Assembly: GCA_002338565.1 (NCBI GenBank)
Contig: DDIN01000008.1
Span: 997,567-1,061,566, forward strand
Direction of reading: 5' to 3'
Length of the DNA stretch: 64,000 bases
Source of the DNA: Hyphomonadaceae bacterium UBA1849
GTDB taxonomy: Bacteria; Pseudomonadota; Alphaproteobacteria; Caulobacterales; Hyphomonadaceae
Below are positions 25,555-33,962 of the stretch, in pieces; the first letter of the stretch is position 1; every line of letters begins with the position of its first letter. The translations under genes were made by a program, and so were the position numbers. The notes beneath the pieces were generated by a model that had not been told where the DNA came from, did no database searches, and worked only from the letters and a program-made list of their open reading frames with translations.

Positions 25555-26892
25555 CTATTTCCCGACGCAAAATCCGGAGAACACTTCGCCAAGAATGTCT
25601 TCAACATCTACATGGCCCAGGATCTGATCGAGTGAAGTTCTCGCGATTGATAACTCAAAAGCAGCGAGATCAACATCCCCAATTTCCATAAGAAGTCCTT
25701 TTGCCCGCTTTAAAGCGGCGAGACTTTCATTGAGGCTATCAATATGCCTCAGCCGGACAACCGTTGGCGTTTCATCAAAGCTTGTAAGACCGACAACCTT
25801 CTGGATCAATATTGACTCTAAAGTGTCCATGCCCTGCCCCGTCGCCACAGCAAGAGACAGATCAACGTCGTTCGGGACAAGCTCACCGTCCGCGCGATCA
25901 GACTGGCTGATAACCCAGATATCGTTTGGTCCGAGTTCCGCCGGACGATCACCGACGTCATCATCAGCGCGCGATAGATAAACTCGGATATCAGCATCTT
26001 CAGCCCATCGGCGGGCCCGCTTTACGCCTTCAGCCTCAATCGGATCTTCGGTCAGGCGAAGACCAGCCGTATCAGCAACCGTCACCGGCACACCGTTCAG
26101 AACGATGTGCGTCTCCAAAACATCACGCGTTGTACCCGGTATATCAGAAACGATTGCCGCATCTCGTTTAGCGAGCGCATTTATCAGTGTAGATTTTCCG
26201 GCGTTCGGCTTCCCAAGAATTGCTATGCGGAGTCCATCGCGAATGCGGGATGCAGACTTTGCATCTGTCAGCGCCGCGTTAAATTCCGAAACCAGCTCAT
26301 CAATCAAGCCAACGACTGGCGCATGCGCGTCTTCACCTACATCGCCTTCGTCTGAAAAATCGATAGATGCTGCTAGGAATGCCGAGGCCTCAAGAATGAT
26401 TTTTCGCCAGGTCTCAATACGCTCGGACGCATCTCCTCCAACAAAACGCGCAGCCTGTTTCATTTGCGCAATGCTATTGGCCTCGATCAGATCAGCAATG
26501 CCCTCAGCCTGGAGGAGATCGAGCTTACCATTTTCAACTGCCCGGCGGGAAAACTCTCCCGGCTCTGCAAGGCGAACCTTCTTCAGACGGGTCGCTTCAA
26601 TGAGAATAGCTTCGATGATTGCCGGACTGCCATGACAGTGAATCTCTGCGCAATCTTCGCCGGTAAAACTGTTCGGCGCTGAAAATCGTAGAATGAGCGC
26701 TTCATCAAAGCGAACGCCATCACGATCATGAAGCCAGCGCGTCGCAGCTTTGCGCGGCGCTGGCAATCTGAAGTGCGTAAGCTGTTTAAGGATTTTGTCG
26801 GATTTCGGCCCGGATATCCGAACGACCGCAATTCCGGATCGGCCCTGGCCGGAAGATAGAGCGATGATGGTGTCAGTTTCCTGATGTGTCAT
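25555..26892 (-). CDS. mnmE: tRNA modification GTPase MnmE (TrmE)
   Basis: The 445-residue protein has the N-terminal folate-binding region (SSGQGRSGIAVVRISGP, CAEIHCHGSPAIIEAIL), a G domain with GKPNAGKSTLINAL, IPGTTRD and DTAGLR, and ends with the invariant FCVGK motif, whose Cys is needed for the modification. It acts with MnmG as a heterotetramer on tRNA U34. It sits between two intergenic parS sites. Confidence 0.97.
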   Translation of the reverse strand: MTHQETDTIIALSSGQGRSGIAVVRISGPKSDKILKQLTHFRLPAPRKAATRWLHDRDGVRFDEALILRFSAPNSFTGEDCAEIHCHGSPAIIEAILIEATRLKKVRLAEPGEFSRRAVENGKLDLLQAEGIADLIEANSIAQMKQAARFVGGDASERIETWRKIILEASAFLAASIDFSDEGDVGEDAHAPVVGLIDELVSEFNAALTDAKSASRIRDGLRIAILGKPNAGKSTLINALAKRDAAIVSDIPGTTRDVLETHIVLNGVPVTVADTAGLRLTEDPIEAEGVKRARRWAEDADIRVYLSRADDDVGDRPAELGPNDIWVISQSDRADGELVPNDVDLSLAVATGQGMDTLESILIQKVVGLTSFDETPTVVRLRHIDSLNESLAALKRAKGLLMEIGDVDLAAFELSIARTSLDQILGHVDVEDILGEVFSGFCVGK

Positions 26893-26907
26893 CGCTCTAA
26901 CCTGATC

Positions 26908-26927
26908 ATTGTTTCACGTGAAACAAT
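26908..26927. promoter_or_regulatory. parS: parS site (perfect, 20-bp palindrome), between rho and mnmE
   Basis: ATTGTTTCACGTGAAACAAT is a 20-bp perfect palindrome around the parS core (26910-26925). It is the parS site nearest to the putative origin, about 3 kb away. Confidence 0.95.
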
Positions 26928-26940
26928 CCCTGACGGGCGT

Positions 26941-28227
26941 TTAGTTATTCATGCTTGAGAAGAACTCGTCATTATCTTTTGTCTGACGAAGTTTATCGAG
27001 CAGGAAGTCGATCGCGTCTGCGGTACCCATTGGGTTAAGAATACGGCGCAGAACATAAACCTTTGTAAGGTGTTCTTTCGGCGTAATGAGTTCCTCTTTA
27101 CGCGTACCGGATTTGAGAATGTCGATCGCAGGGAAGACACGCTTATCAGCAACCTTACGGTCGAGAACGACCTCAGAGTTACCCGTACCTTTGAATTCCT
27201 CGAAGATGACCTCGTCCATACGAGAACCTGTTTCGATCAGAGCTGTCGCGATAATAGTCAGAGATCCACCCTGCTCCAGATTACGCGCGGCACCGAAGAA
27301 ACGTTTCGGACGCTGAAGCGCGTTAGCATCAACACCACCCGTCAAAACCTTACCAGAGGAAGGAACAGTCGTGTTGTACGCACGACCGAGACGCGTGATC
27401 GAGTCGAGCAAAATAACAACGTCGCGGCCATGTTCTGCCAGACGCTTTGCTTTCTCGATTACCATTTCAGCGACCTGAACGTGGCGCTGCGCCGGCTCGT
27501 CGAAGGTAGAAGATACAACCTCACCTTTTACAGAGCGCCTCATGTCTGTCACTTCTTCCGGACGTTCGTCGATCAGAAGTACGATGAGATAACATTCCGG
27601 ATGGTTCGCTTCGATGCTCGCCGCAATGTTCTGAAGCAGAACTGTTTTACCGGTACGCGGCGGCGCAACGATAAGCGCACGCTGGCCTTTACCGATTGGC
27701 GCAACAATATCGATCACACGACCAGAACGATCCTTTTTTGTCGGATCTTTCGGCGACATAACCAGACGCTCTTCTGGATAGAGCGGCGTCAGGTTGTCGA
27801 AGTGGATCTTATGCTTGGCTTTTTCAAAGTCTTCGAAGTTGATTGTCGTCGCTTTGACCAGCGCAAAATAACGTTCGCCGTCACGCGGTGAGCGAATTTC
27901 ACCTTCAACCGTGTCACCCGTACGCAGACCAAATTTCTTGATCAGCTGCGGGCTAACATAAATATCGTCCGGCCCTGGAAGATAGTTGGATTCCGGTGAC
28001 CGGAGAAAACCGAAGCCATCGGAAAGAACTTCCATAACGCCGGCGCCGACAATCTCGGTACCGTTATCGGCATATTCTTTCAGGATAGCGAAGAGGAGCT
28101 CCTGCGTACGCAGGGACGACGCGTTCTCGATCTCGAGCTTTTCAGCGACTTCGAGAAGTTCTGTCGGATTTTTGAGTTTTAGATCGCGAAGAGCGACCCG
28201 TTGCTGTTCAGCAATTTGTTCTGTCAT
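26941..28227 (-). CDS. rho: Transcription termination factor Rho
   Basis: From the ATG at 28227 (MTEQIAEQQRVALRDLKLKN) the product has 428 residues, normal for Rho. The N-terminal helical bundle and cold-shock-like RNA-binding fold (GFLRSPESNYLPGPDDIYVS) precede the ATPase with P-loop PPRTGKTVLLQNIA, LLIDERPEEVTDM as Walker B and the Q/R-loops (PSSGKVLTGGVD). An in-frame ATG 13 codons upstream is less likely. Rho is a hexameric RNA helicase that ends transcription. The gene has its own 123-base upstream gap before hemJ. Confidence 0.97.
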   Translation of the reverse strand: MTEQIAEQQRVALRDLKLKNPTELLEVAEKLEIENASSLRTQELLFAILKEYADNGTEIVGAGVMEVLSDGFGFLRSPESNYLPGPDDIYVSPQLIKKFGLRTGDTVEGEIRSPRDGERYFALVKATTINFEDFEKAKHKIHFDNLTPLYPEERLVMSPKDPTKKDRSGRVIDIVAPIGKGQRALIVAPPRTGKTVLLQNIAASIEANHPECYLIVLLIDERPEEVTDMRRSVKGEVVSSTFDEPAQRHVQVAEMVIEKAKRLAEHGRDVVILLDSITRLGRAYNTTVPSSGKVLTGGVDANALQRPKRFFGAARNLEQGGSLTIIATALIETGSRMDEVIFEEFKGTGNSEVVLDRKVADKRVFPAIDILKSGTRKEELITPKEHLTKVYVLRRILNPMGTADAIDFLLDKLRQTKDNDEFFSSMNN

Positions 28228-28350
28228 GGACTCACACCAAAGGTTGCAGCGCAAATGCGCCAGCAATGTCGGGGATACAAGGTGAAGATTATCACACGCC
28301 TACGAATGAGGCTTGTGACTAAAAGACATCAAACCGACTAAACGTCAAGG

Positions 28351-28779
28351 TCAGAATGGCTGAACGACAACCGCAATGACCGCAACAATCATTAGAACAA
28401 ACGGTACTTCATTGATCATTCGAAGTGTTTTTGGCTTAGGCGCTTTTTCCGTGCCAATTTTTTTGTTCATACCAACGAACACACCATGCATGGCCGAGAT
28501 GCCAACAACCATAAGAAGCTTCAGATGAAACCAGCCGAATGTCAGAATAATCTGGCCCTGCATGAACGCCATGGTCAGGCCAAGCACCCATACGACAATC
28601 ATAGACGGGGTCAGAATGATGGCTTTCAGGCGGGAAATCGCCTTCTGCATCGTCAGATCGGTTTCACCGCCCGGCGTCGCTTCCAGACGATACACCATCA
28701 GGCGCGGCAGCATTAAAAGCCCCGCCATCCAGGCGATCGCAAAAATAATGTGAAACGCTCTGACCCAATCGTACATCAT
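28351..28779 (-). CDS. hemJ: Protoporphyrinogen oxidase HemJ
   Basis: This 142-residue protein has four transmembrane helices with the HemJ opening DWVRAFHIIFAIAWMAGLLMLPRLMVYRLE, in which the early His is a proposed heme or substrate ligand, and a RMINEVPFVLMIVAVI C-terminal part. It oxidises protoporphyrinogen IX to protoporphyrin IX in the inner membrane, in most alphaproteobacteria in place of HemG or HemY. It follows hemE by nine bases, so the two heme genes form one unit. Confidence 0.93.
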   Translation of the reverse strand: MMYDWVRAFHIIFAIAWMAGLLMLPRLMVYRLEATPGGETDLTMQKAISRLKAIILTPSMIVVWVLGLTMAFMQGQIILTFGWFHLKLLMVVGISAMHGVFVGMNKKIGTEKAPKPKTLRMINEVPFVLMIVAVIAVVVQPF

Positions 28780-28788
28780 TGATCTGTC

Positions 28789-29835
28789 TTATCCCATCGC
28801 CTGAATATGCTTCATGAGCATTTCCACGTGTTCCGGTTTTGCATCTGGCGTAATGCCATGCCCGAGATTGAACACATGAGGACGTCCATCAGCGCGATAA
28901 GCTTCTATGATCTGATCAGCCCGATCAAGCATTTGTTTTCCACCGGCAATCACAGACAGTGGATCAAGGTGTCCCTGCACCGGGAAACCCTTCGGTAGTG
29001 AAGTATTCACGAAACTTGGAACCTGTCCGGTATCAAGCCCGACGGAATTTACACCGGTTTGAGCGACATAATCAGCGAGTTTAGCGCCGGCGCCGCGAGG
29101 GAAGCCGATAATTGGTACGGTCACACCGGCACTACGCAGGTTTTCCACGAGCTTGCGGGTTGGTTCAATGACTAGCCAGTCAAAAACGTGATCTGGAAGA
29201 TTTTCAGCCCAGCTATCGAACAGCATAAGCGCATCAGCGCCCGCATCGACCTGAGTTTTCAGATATTCTGTTGTAACAACAACGAGGTAGTCCAGAACCG
29301 CCTTCAGATCATCCGGCCGTGTGTATGCCCAGAGCTTGGGATTTTTCTTGTCTGTGCCGCCCCGGCCTTCGATTGCATAGACCGCCACTGTCCAGGGTGA
29401 GCCGGCAAACCCGATAAGCGGGAATCCTTTCGGTAGTGCCGCTTTCAGACGCTCTACTGTCTCCATAACCGGAGAAACGCGCTGCATGACCTTGGAGAGC
29501 GAAACGGCTTCCAGATCACTCGCCCTATCAAGAGGGTTCAGAATCGGCCCCTCACCCGCCTCAAAACGCAAACCACGGTCCATTGCATCGAGGACGAGCA
29601 AAATATCTGCGAAAAGAATGGCTGCATCGAACGGATAGCGTCTCAAAGGTTGCAGAGTCGCTTCCACTGACAGAGATGGTGTGTAGCAAAAATCCAGAAA
29701 GTCTTTCGCAGTTGCACGTATCTCCCGGTACTCAGGTAGATATCGGCCCGCCTGTCTCATCAACCATACCGGAGGCCTATGCGATCTTTCGCCCTTCAAG
29801 GTTTTAATGAAAAGGGAGTTTTCCGCACCAGCCAT
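28789..29835 (-). CDS. hemE: Uroporphyrinogen decarboxylase
   Basis: The 348-residue enzyme carries RPPVWLMRQAGRYLPEYR near the N terminus with the substrate-binding Arg residues, the GFAGSPWTVAVYAIEG segment and VFNLGHGITPDAKPEHV at the C terminus. It converts uroporphyrinogen III to coproporphyrinogen III in heme synthesis. The start at 29835 faces the putative origin, which probably also holds the hemE promoter; in Caulobacter hemE transcription arises within oriC. Confidence 0.97.
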   Translation of the reverse strand: MAGAENSLFIKTLKGERSHRPPVWLMRQAGRYLPEYREIRATAKDFLDFCYTPSLSVEATLQPLRRYPFDAAILFADILLVLDAMDRGLRFEAGEGPILNPLDRASDLEAVSLSKVMQRVSPVMETVERLKAALPKGFPLIGFAGSPWTVAVYAIEGRGGTDKKNPKLWAYTRPDDLKAVLDYLVVVTTEYLKTQVDAGADALMLFDSWAENLPDHVFDWLVIEPTRKLVENLRSAGVTVPIIGFPRGAGAKLADYVAQTGVNSVGLDTGQVPSFVNTSLPKGFPVQGHLDPLSVIAGGKQMLDRADQIIEAYRADGRPHVFNLGHGITPDAKPEHVEMLMKHIQAMG

Positions 29836-29874
29836 GACCCAATCCTTATATAAGATTCAATTATTTACTATTTC

Positions 29875-29895
29875 TTAACCAGTGTGGTTGGTTAA
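29875..29895. promoter_or_regulatory. Inverted repeat in oriC next to the CtrA box
   Basis: TTAACCA (29875-29881) and TGGTTAA (29889-29895) are perfect inverted arms with a seven-base spacer. The right arm shares its TTAA with the CtrA box, so a second factor could compete with CtrA here. Confidence 0.4.
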
Positions 29896-29907
29896 CAATC
29901 TATTAAC
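29892..29907 (+). promoter_or_regulatory. CtrA box in oriC
   Basis: TTAACAATCTATTAAC is an exact match to TTAA-N7-TTAAC. In Caulobacter, CtrA bound at such sites in oriC blocks initiation and controls the hemE promoter. It lies 57 bases upstream of the hemE start. Confidence 0.85.
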
Positions 29908-29946
29908 TTTCCACATGTCCGGCGGTTTTCATCCGGCTAATCACAG

Positions 29947-29958
29947 TTCATCCACAGA
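29947..29958 (+). promoter_or_regulatory. DnaA-box-like element 1
   Basis: TTCATCCACAGA contains TCATCCACA, one base off TTATCCACA. The same 12 bases recur at 30024-30035. Confidence 0.6.
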
Positions 29959-30023
29959 CTGCAATCCTTTTAGAAAATGAAATTTGCCGTTTGTAACAGG
30001 CTTCAAGACGTCGCATCGACAAA

Positions 30024-30035
30024 TTCATCCACAGA
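30024..30035 (+). promoter_or_regulatory. DnaA-box-like element 2
   Basis: A second exact copy of TTCATCCACAGA, 77 bases after the first and in the same direction. Confidence 0.6.
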
Positions 30036-30088
30036 AGTCGGATAAAAAGCGAACAAAATCGAGGAAAAAGCCAGCCTGTGAATTGTGC

Positions 30089-30097
30089 TGTGGACTA
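30089..30097 (-). promoter_or_regulatory. Weak DnaA-box-like element 3
   Basis: TGTGGACTA reads TAGTCCACA on the other strand, two bases off TTATCCACA. Confidence 0.35.
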
Positions 30098-30124
30098 AAT
30101 ATGGGAAAAGATTCGTTCCACATA

Positions 30125-30133
30125 TTTTCCACA
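30125..30133 (+). promoter_or_regulatory. DnaA-box-like element 4
   Basis: TTTTCCACA differs from TTATCCACA at one base. It lies 28 bases before the ppsR start. Confidence 0.5.
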
Positions 30134-30160
30134 GGGGCTGTGGAGTTTCAGGGGTAAATT

Positions 30161-31003
30161 GTGTCGCAGAGTGATCTGAAATCGAAACTACATATCTATT
30201 TCAACGTTCACCTGGTCTCGGACTCGACCGGTGAAACTCTGAATGCGGTAATGCGTGCGGCATGCGCACAGTTTGAAAACGTCATGCCACTCGAGCACAA
30301 TTATTATCTCGTCCGGTCTGAAAAGCAGCTCGATCGCGTCTTGAAAGAAATTGACGGTGCACCGGGCGTTGTGTGGTTCACGATTACGGATGAATCGCTT
30401 CGTACAAAACTCGAAAATCATTGCCGCTCTCAGGGACATCCGACTTTACCAGTTCTCGATGCGTCCGTGAATATGCTGAGCCGCCACCTTGGACTCAGAA
30501 CGTCTGATAAAACGGCAGCTCAATATGCGCTGAATGACGAGTATTTCGAGCGTATGGAAGCGATCAATTATACGCTTGCGCATGATGATGGCGCTGGTCC
30601 TGACGGTTTGAAAAATGCTGATGTAATTCTGGTGGGTATTAGCCGGACGTCGAAAACGCCGACCTGTGTGTATCTGGCAAACCGCGGGATTAAGGCGGCG
30701 AACGTTCCGCTCGTTCCTGGTATTCCTCCGCCCCGTCAGCTTTTAGAGCTCGACGGTAAAATGCCAATGGTAATCGGGCTCAAGATTTCGCCAGAGCGAC
30801 TGGTTCAGATCCGCCAGCAGCGTCTTCTCTCGCTCAACGAGGAATCGACGACCAGTTATGCTGACGACGACGCGGTAAAACACGAAGCGACCGAAGCGAA
30901 CCGTCTCTTCCTGCGTCAGAAATGGAAAACCATTGACGTGTCGCGCCGCTCTGTTGAAGAAACGGCTGCAGCGATCCTCAATCTTCTGCGCCGCGAAAGC
31001 TAA
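30161..31003 (+). CDS. ppsR: Pyruvate, phosphate dikinase / PEP synthase regulatory protein (kinase/pyrophosphorylase, DUF299)
   Basis: The 280-residue protein has LVSDSTGETLNAVMRAACAQF near the N terminus and the nucleotide-binding VGISRTSKTPTCVYLANRG around residue 155, the signature of the PPDK/PEPS regulator family. Members phosphorylate a Thr of the dikinase with ADP and remove it by phosphorolysis, switching PEP synthesis. It starts with GTG at 30161 after AGGGG. It is the first gene of a rightward operon and borders the origin. Confidence 0.93.
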   Translation: MSQSDLKSKLHIYFNVHLVSDSTGETLNAVMRAACAQFENVMPLEHNYYLVRSEKQLDRVLKEIDGAPGVVWFTITDESLRTKLENHCRSQGHPTLPVLDASVNMLSRHLGLRTSDKTAAQYALNDEYFERMEAINYTLAHDDGAGPDGLKNADVILVGISRTSKTPTCVYLANRGIKAANVPLVPGIPPPRQLLELDGKMPMVIGLKISPERLVQIRQQRLLSLNEESTTSYADDDAVKHEATEANRLFLRQKWKTIDVSRRSVEETAAAILNLLRRES

Positions 31004-31006
31004 ATC

Positions 31007-31603
31007 ATGTCCGATGAGATCATTCTTGCCTCCGGAAGTAAAATCCGGGCGACTATTCTTAAAAATGCAGGTGTAAAATTCCGCGTGCAAACGTCACGCG
31101 TTGATGAAGATGCATTCAAGGATTCTATGCGCGCTGAAGGCATGTCGCCAATGGATCAGGCCGACTATCTCGCGCAGATGAAATCTGAAAAAGTGTCCTC
31201 ACAAACTGGCGGTCTCGTTCTGGGCGCCGATCAGATGCTGTCACTCGAAGGACGCGGCTTTGATAAGCCTAAATCCCGCGAAGAAGCATTTGAGCGTCTG
31301 AAAGAGTTTTCCGGCAAAACCCATCACTTGGAGTGTGCAGCGGTCATTTCAGAGAATGGCGAGGCCGTCTGGCGCTATATTGCGCGTCCGAAACTCACCA
31401 TGCGCAGGCTCTCAGACGAGTTCATCAATTCATATCTCGATCAAATCGGTGATGCCGCGTTTGAAAGCGTGGGCGCTTATCAGCTTGAAGGGCTTGGCGT
31501 TCAGCTGTTTTCGTCGATTGAGGGCGATTATTTTTCGATCCTGGGCCTGCCGCTTCTGCAGATCCTCGACTATCTGCGCGAACGTAGCGTGATTGCACGA
31601 TGA
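31007..31603 (+). CDS. maf: Maf-like nucleoside triphosphate pyrophosphatase
   Basis: This 198-residue Maf protein begins IILASGSKIRATILKNAG, corresponding to the (L)ASxSxxR motif, and has VLGADQMLSLEGRGFDKPKS with the catalytic Asp and YQLEGLGVQLFSSIEGDYFSILGLP at the C terminus. Maf enzymes hydrolyse modified or non-canonical nucleotides to monophosphates; dTTPase, UTPase or m7GTPase activity depends on the subtype. It follows ppsR by three bases and overlaps aroE by four. Confidence 0.92.
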   Translation: MSDEIILASGSKIRATILKNAGVKFRVQTSRVDEDAFKDSMRAEGMSPMDQADYLAQMKSEKVSSQTGGLVLGADQMLSLEGRGFDKPKSREEAFERLKEFSGKTHHLECAAVISENGEAVWRYIARPKLTMRRLSDEFINSYLDQIGDAAFESVGAYQLEGLGVQLFSSIEGDYFSILGLPLLQILDYLRERSVIAR

Positions 31604-32439
31604 AACTTTTTGGCGTTGTCGGAAATCCGGTAAAGCACTCCATCTCTCCGAAGCTTCACCAGTTCTGGTATGATAAGTTGGAGCTAGATGCGCGCTACGT
31701 GGCGCTCGAAATGGCGGCTGATTCCCCTGTCGATGATTTGCGTGGGCTCGCGCGATCCGGCTTTTCCGGTCTGAACATCACCCTGCCCTATAAAACCGAA
31801 GCACTGGCTTGCGCCGCTGAAGTCTCCTCTAATGCGCGGAAAATCGGTGCCGCTAACACACTGACGCGAAATGATAGCGTGTCAGGTAAAGCGCTTTGGA
31901 AGGCACATAATACTGATATTACGGGGTTTTTGTGGTCGCTTGATCAATTTGGCCCGACTGAAACCGAAGAAGCCGTGCTGATTGGCGCTGGCGGTGCAGC
32001 GCGCGCTGTCGCAGCTGGCCTCAACGAACGTGGATATCGGCTGATCATTCTGAACCGCACTGTCGAGCGAGCCGAAGAAATGGTCGAAGACCTCAAACTG
32101 ACCCGCGCACGCGTCTTCCCGCTTGAGGCTCTTTCCGATTTTGCCGCTGAAAGCCAGCTTGTTGTAAACACAATCAGCCTTGGGCATACAGGCGGGTCAT
32201 TGGACCTGCCGAAAAATGAAGGCGCGGCGTTTGTCGATATCAGCTATGGTGCGGCGGTCGAAGCGACGCTCGAAAATGCCAGACAAGCCGGATGGCGCGT
32301 TCTCGACGGGTTGCCGATGCTGGTCGGTCAGGCCGCTGACGCGTTCAAACTCTGGTTTGATATTGATCCGGACCGGCTCGCAGCGCTGAAAGCCTGCCGC
32401 GAATGGACTGGTACACAGGAAACTCTTCAGCTGGATTAG
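31600..32439 (+). CDS. aroE: Shikimate dehydrogenase
   Basis: The 279-residue enzyme has VVGNPVKHSISPKLHQFW, the catalytic Lys in NITLPYKTEAL and the Asp in HNTDITGF, plus the NADP-binding loop LIGAGGAARAVAAGL. It reduces 3-dehydroshikimate with NADPH in aromatic amino-acid synthesis. The ATG overlaps the maf stop codon. Confidence 0.96.
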   Translation: MKLFGVVGNPVKHSISPKLHQFWYDKLELDARYVALEMAADSPVDDLRGLARSGFSGLNITLPYKTEALACAAEVSSNARKIGAANTLTRNDSVSGKALWKAHNTDITGFLWSLDQFGPTETEEAVLIGAGGAARAVAAGLNERGYRLIILNRTVERAEEMVEDLKLTRARVFPLEALSDFAAESQLVVNTISLGHTGGSLDLPKNEGAAFVDISYGAAVEATLENARQAGWRVLDGLPMLVGQAADAFKLWFDIDPDRLAALKACREWTGTQETLQLD

Positions 32440-32499
32440 TCACCGGCTGGACGCATTTGCGAAAATTGTCTCATAGTCAGCTCAGAAAGGGTGTGAGGT

Positions 32500-33102
32500 A
32501 TGATCTATCTCGGACTAACCGGGTCAATTGGCATGGGGAAAAGCGCGACCGCGCAGCTTTTCCGTGATGAAGGCGTGCCGGTCTATGATGCGGATGCCGC
32601 GGTTCACCGGATTTACGAGCCAGGTGGCAGCGCCGTTGAAGCAATTGCCGTGGAATTTCCTCACGCTATTGAAGATGGCCGCGTCAATCGGGCGGCTCTC
32701 CGCGAGATCGTCATTGATGACGCAGACCTTCTGAAAAAACTGGAATCCATCGTTCATCCGCTCGTTGGCGAAACCCAGCAGGAATTTCGCAAACACGCTG
32801 AAGACAGCGGTGCAGACATCGCCGTGCTAGATATTCCGCTGCTGTTTGAGACCGGCGGTAATGAGCGTGTCGATTACGTGGTGGTTGTTACCGCTCCGGC
32901 CGACATTCAGCGCGAACGCGTTATGGCCAGAGAGGGTATGACCGAGGCCATACTTGAAGCCATACTTGCCAAACAAACACCAGATGCTGAAAAGCGCGCA
33001 CGGGCGGATTTCATCATCAATACGGTGATTGATATCGATTATGCGCGTGAGCAGGTACGGTCCTTACTATCTGCAATCCGCCGCAAACATGGGAGTAAAT
33101 GA
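32500..33102 (+). CDS. coaE: Dephospho-CoA kinase
   Basis: The 200-residue kinase starts with the P-loop GLTGSIGMGKSATAQLF and has VYDADAAVHRIYEPGG and VLDIPLLFETGG, both typical of CoaE. It performs the last step of coenzyme A synthesis. A 60-base gap separates it from aroE; it overlaps dnaQ by ATGA. Confidence 0.96.
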   Translation: MIYLGLTGSIGMGKSATAQLFRDEGVPVYDADAAVHRIYEPGGSAVEAIAVEFPHAIEDGRVNRAALREIVIDDADLLKKLESIVHPLVGETQQEFRKHAEDSGADIAVLDIPLLFETGGNERVDYVVVVTAPADIQRERVMAREGMTEAILEAILAKQTPDAEKRARADFIINTVIDIDYAREQVRSLLSAIRRKHGSK

Positions 33103-33824
33103 TCATGCGTGAAATCATGTTCGACGTTGAAACCACGGGCCTTTTTCATGATAAGGGTGATCGGATCATCGAGATTGGTGCGGTCGAGGTCGTAAACTTC
33201 ATGCCGACTGGCGAGACATTTCAGGCTTATGTCGATCCGGGCCGTTCGGTATCCAAGGAAACGATCGAGATCACAGGTATTACCGACGATATGCTGGAAG
33301 GTAAGCCGAAATTCGAAGATCCTGAGATTGTCGATAAGCTCCTCGCCTTTTTCGGGGACGCTCGCATCGTCGCGCACAACGCAAAGTTCGACCATGGCTT
33401 CCTGAATATGGAACTGAAACGCTGCGGGTATGATCCGATCCCATATGATCGCTGGCTCGACTCCGCAGCAATGGCACGAACCAAATTTCCCGGATCGCCT
33501 GTGTCGCTTGATGCGCTGTGCAAAAAGTTCAACATCAATTCAGACGCACGAACCTTTCACGGCGCTTTGCTCGACTCCCAACTTCTCGCCGAAGTGTATC
33601 TGGAGCTGAATGGTGGTCGACACCGGACCTTTTCATTCGATGCTAGTGATGGTGACGATGAATTTGGCGGGCGTAGAAAACCGGCAAAGCAACGACCTCA
33701 ACCGCTTTCTTCTCTTATCACCGAGGAAGAACGGGCAGCCCATTTTGCTTTTATTTCCGAATTTGGCGCCAAATCGCGTTGGTTGCAGTCGACCTGGGAT
33801 GAGGCCGAAGCCGATCAGGGCTGA
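33099..33824 (+). CDS. dnaQ: DNA polymerase III epsilon subunit (3'-5' proofreading exonuclease)
   Basis: The 241-residue protein has the DEDDh exonuclease motifs: MFDVETTGLFHDKGDRIIEIGAVE (Exo I), VAHNAKFDHGFLNMEL (Exo II) and HGALLDSQLLAEVYLELNGG (Exo IIIepsilon). A C-terminal tail of about 50 residues probably binds the polymerase alpha subunit. It proofreads replication. The ATG at 33099 overlaps the coaE stop; a second ATG two codons later is possible. Confidence 0.95.
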   Translation: MIMREIMFDVETTGLFHDKGDRIIEIGAVEVVNFMPTGETFQAYVDPGRSVSKETIEITGITDDMLEGKPKFEDPEIVDKLLAFFGDARIVAHNAKFDHGFLNMELKRCGYDPIPYDRWLDSAAMARTKFPGSPVSLDALCKKFNINSDARTFHGALLDSQLLAEVYLELNGGRHRTFSFDASDGDDEFGGRRKPAKQRPQPLSSLITEEERAAHFAFISEFGAKSRWLQSTWDEAEADQG

Positions 33825-33962
33825 TATCCGGCCCGATAATGCTGCAAGAACGCCCCGGTTCGCATTGTAAGCGGCGGCGACATTGCTACATTGATTGGGG
33901 AAAACGACAAACCACCATATATGGTTTGAACGAATAGATATCGGGACTGGATATATAACACG

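Larger units (their letters stand above)
29836..30160. other. oriC: Putative chromosomal replication origin (oriC), hemE-ppsR gap
   Basis: This 325-base non-coding gap has the gene neighbours of the Caulobacter origin: hemE on one side and ppsR (the RP001/DUF299 gene) on the other, both pointing outwards. It has an AT-rich left third, a perfect CtrA box, several DnaA-box-like 9-mers one or two bases off TTATCCACA, and two GANTC sites of the CcrM type (29854-29858, 30110-30114). Genes on both sides mostly run away from it. No box is a perfect DnaA consensus, as is common for weak-box origins. Confidence 0.85.

Noticed and set aside
33825..33962. secB, often next to dnaQ in Caulobacter-type genomes
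   Set aside because: The gap is only 138 bases and contains no reading frame resembling SecB.
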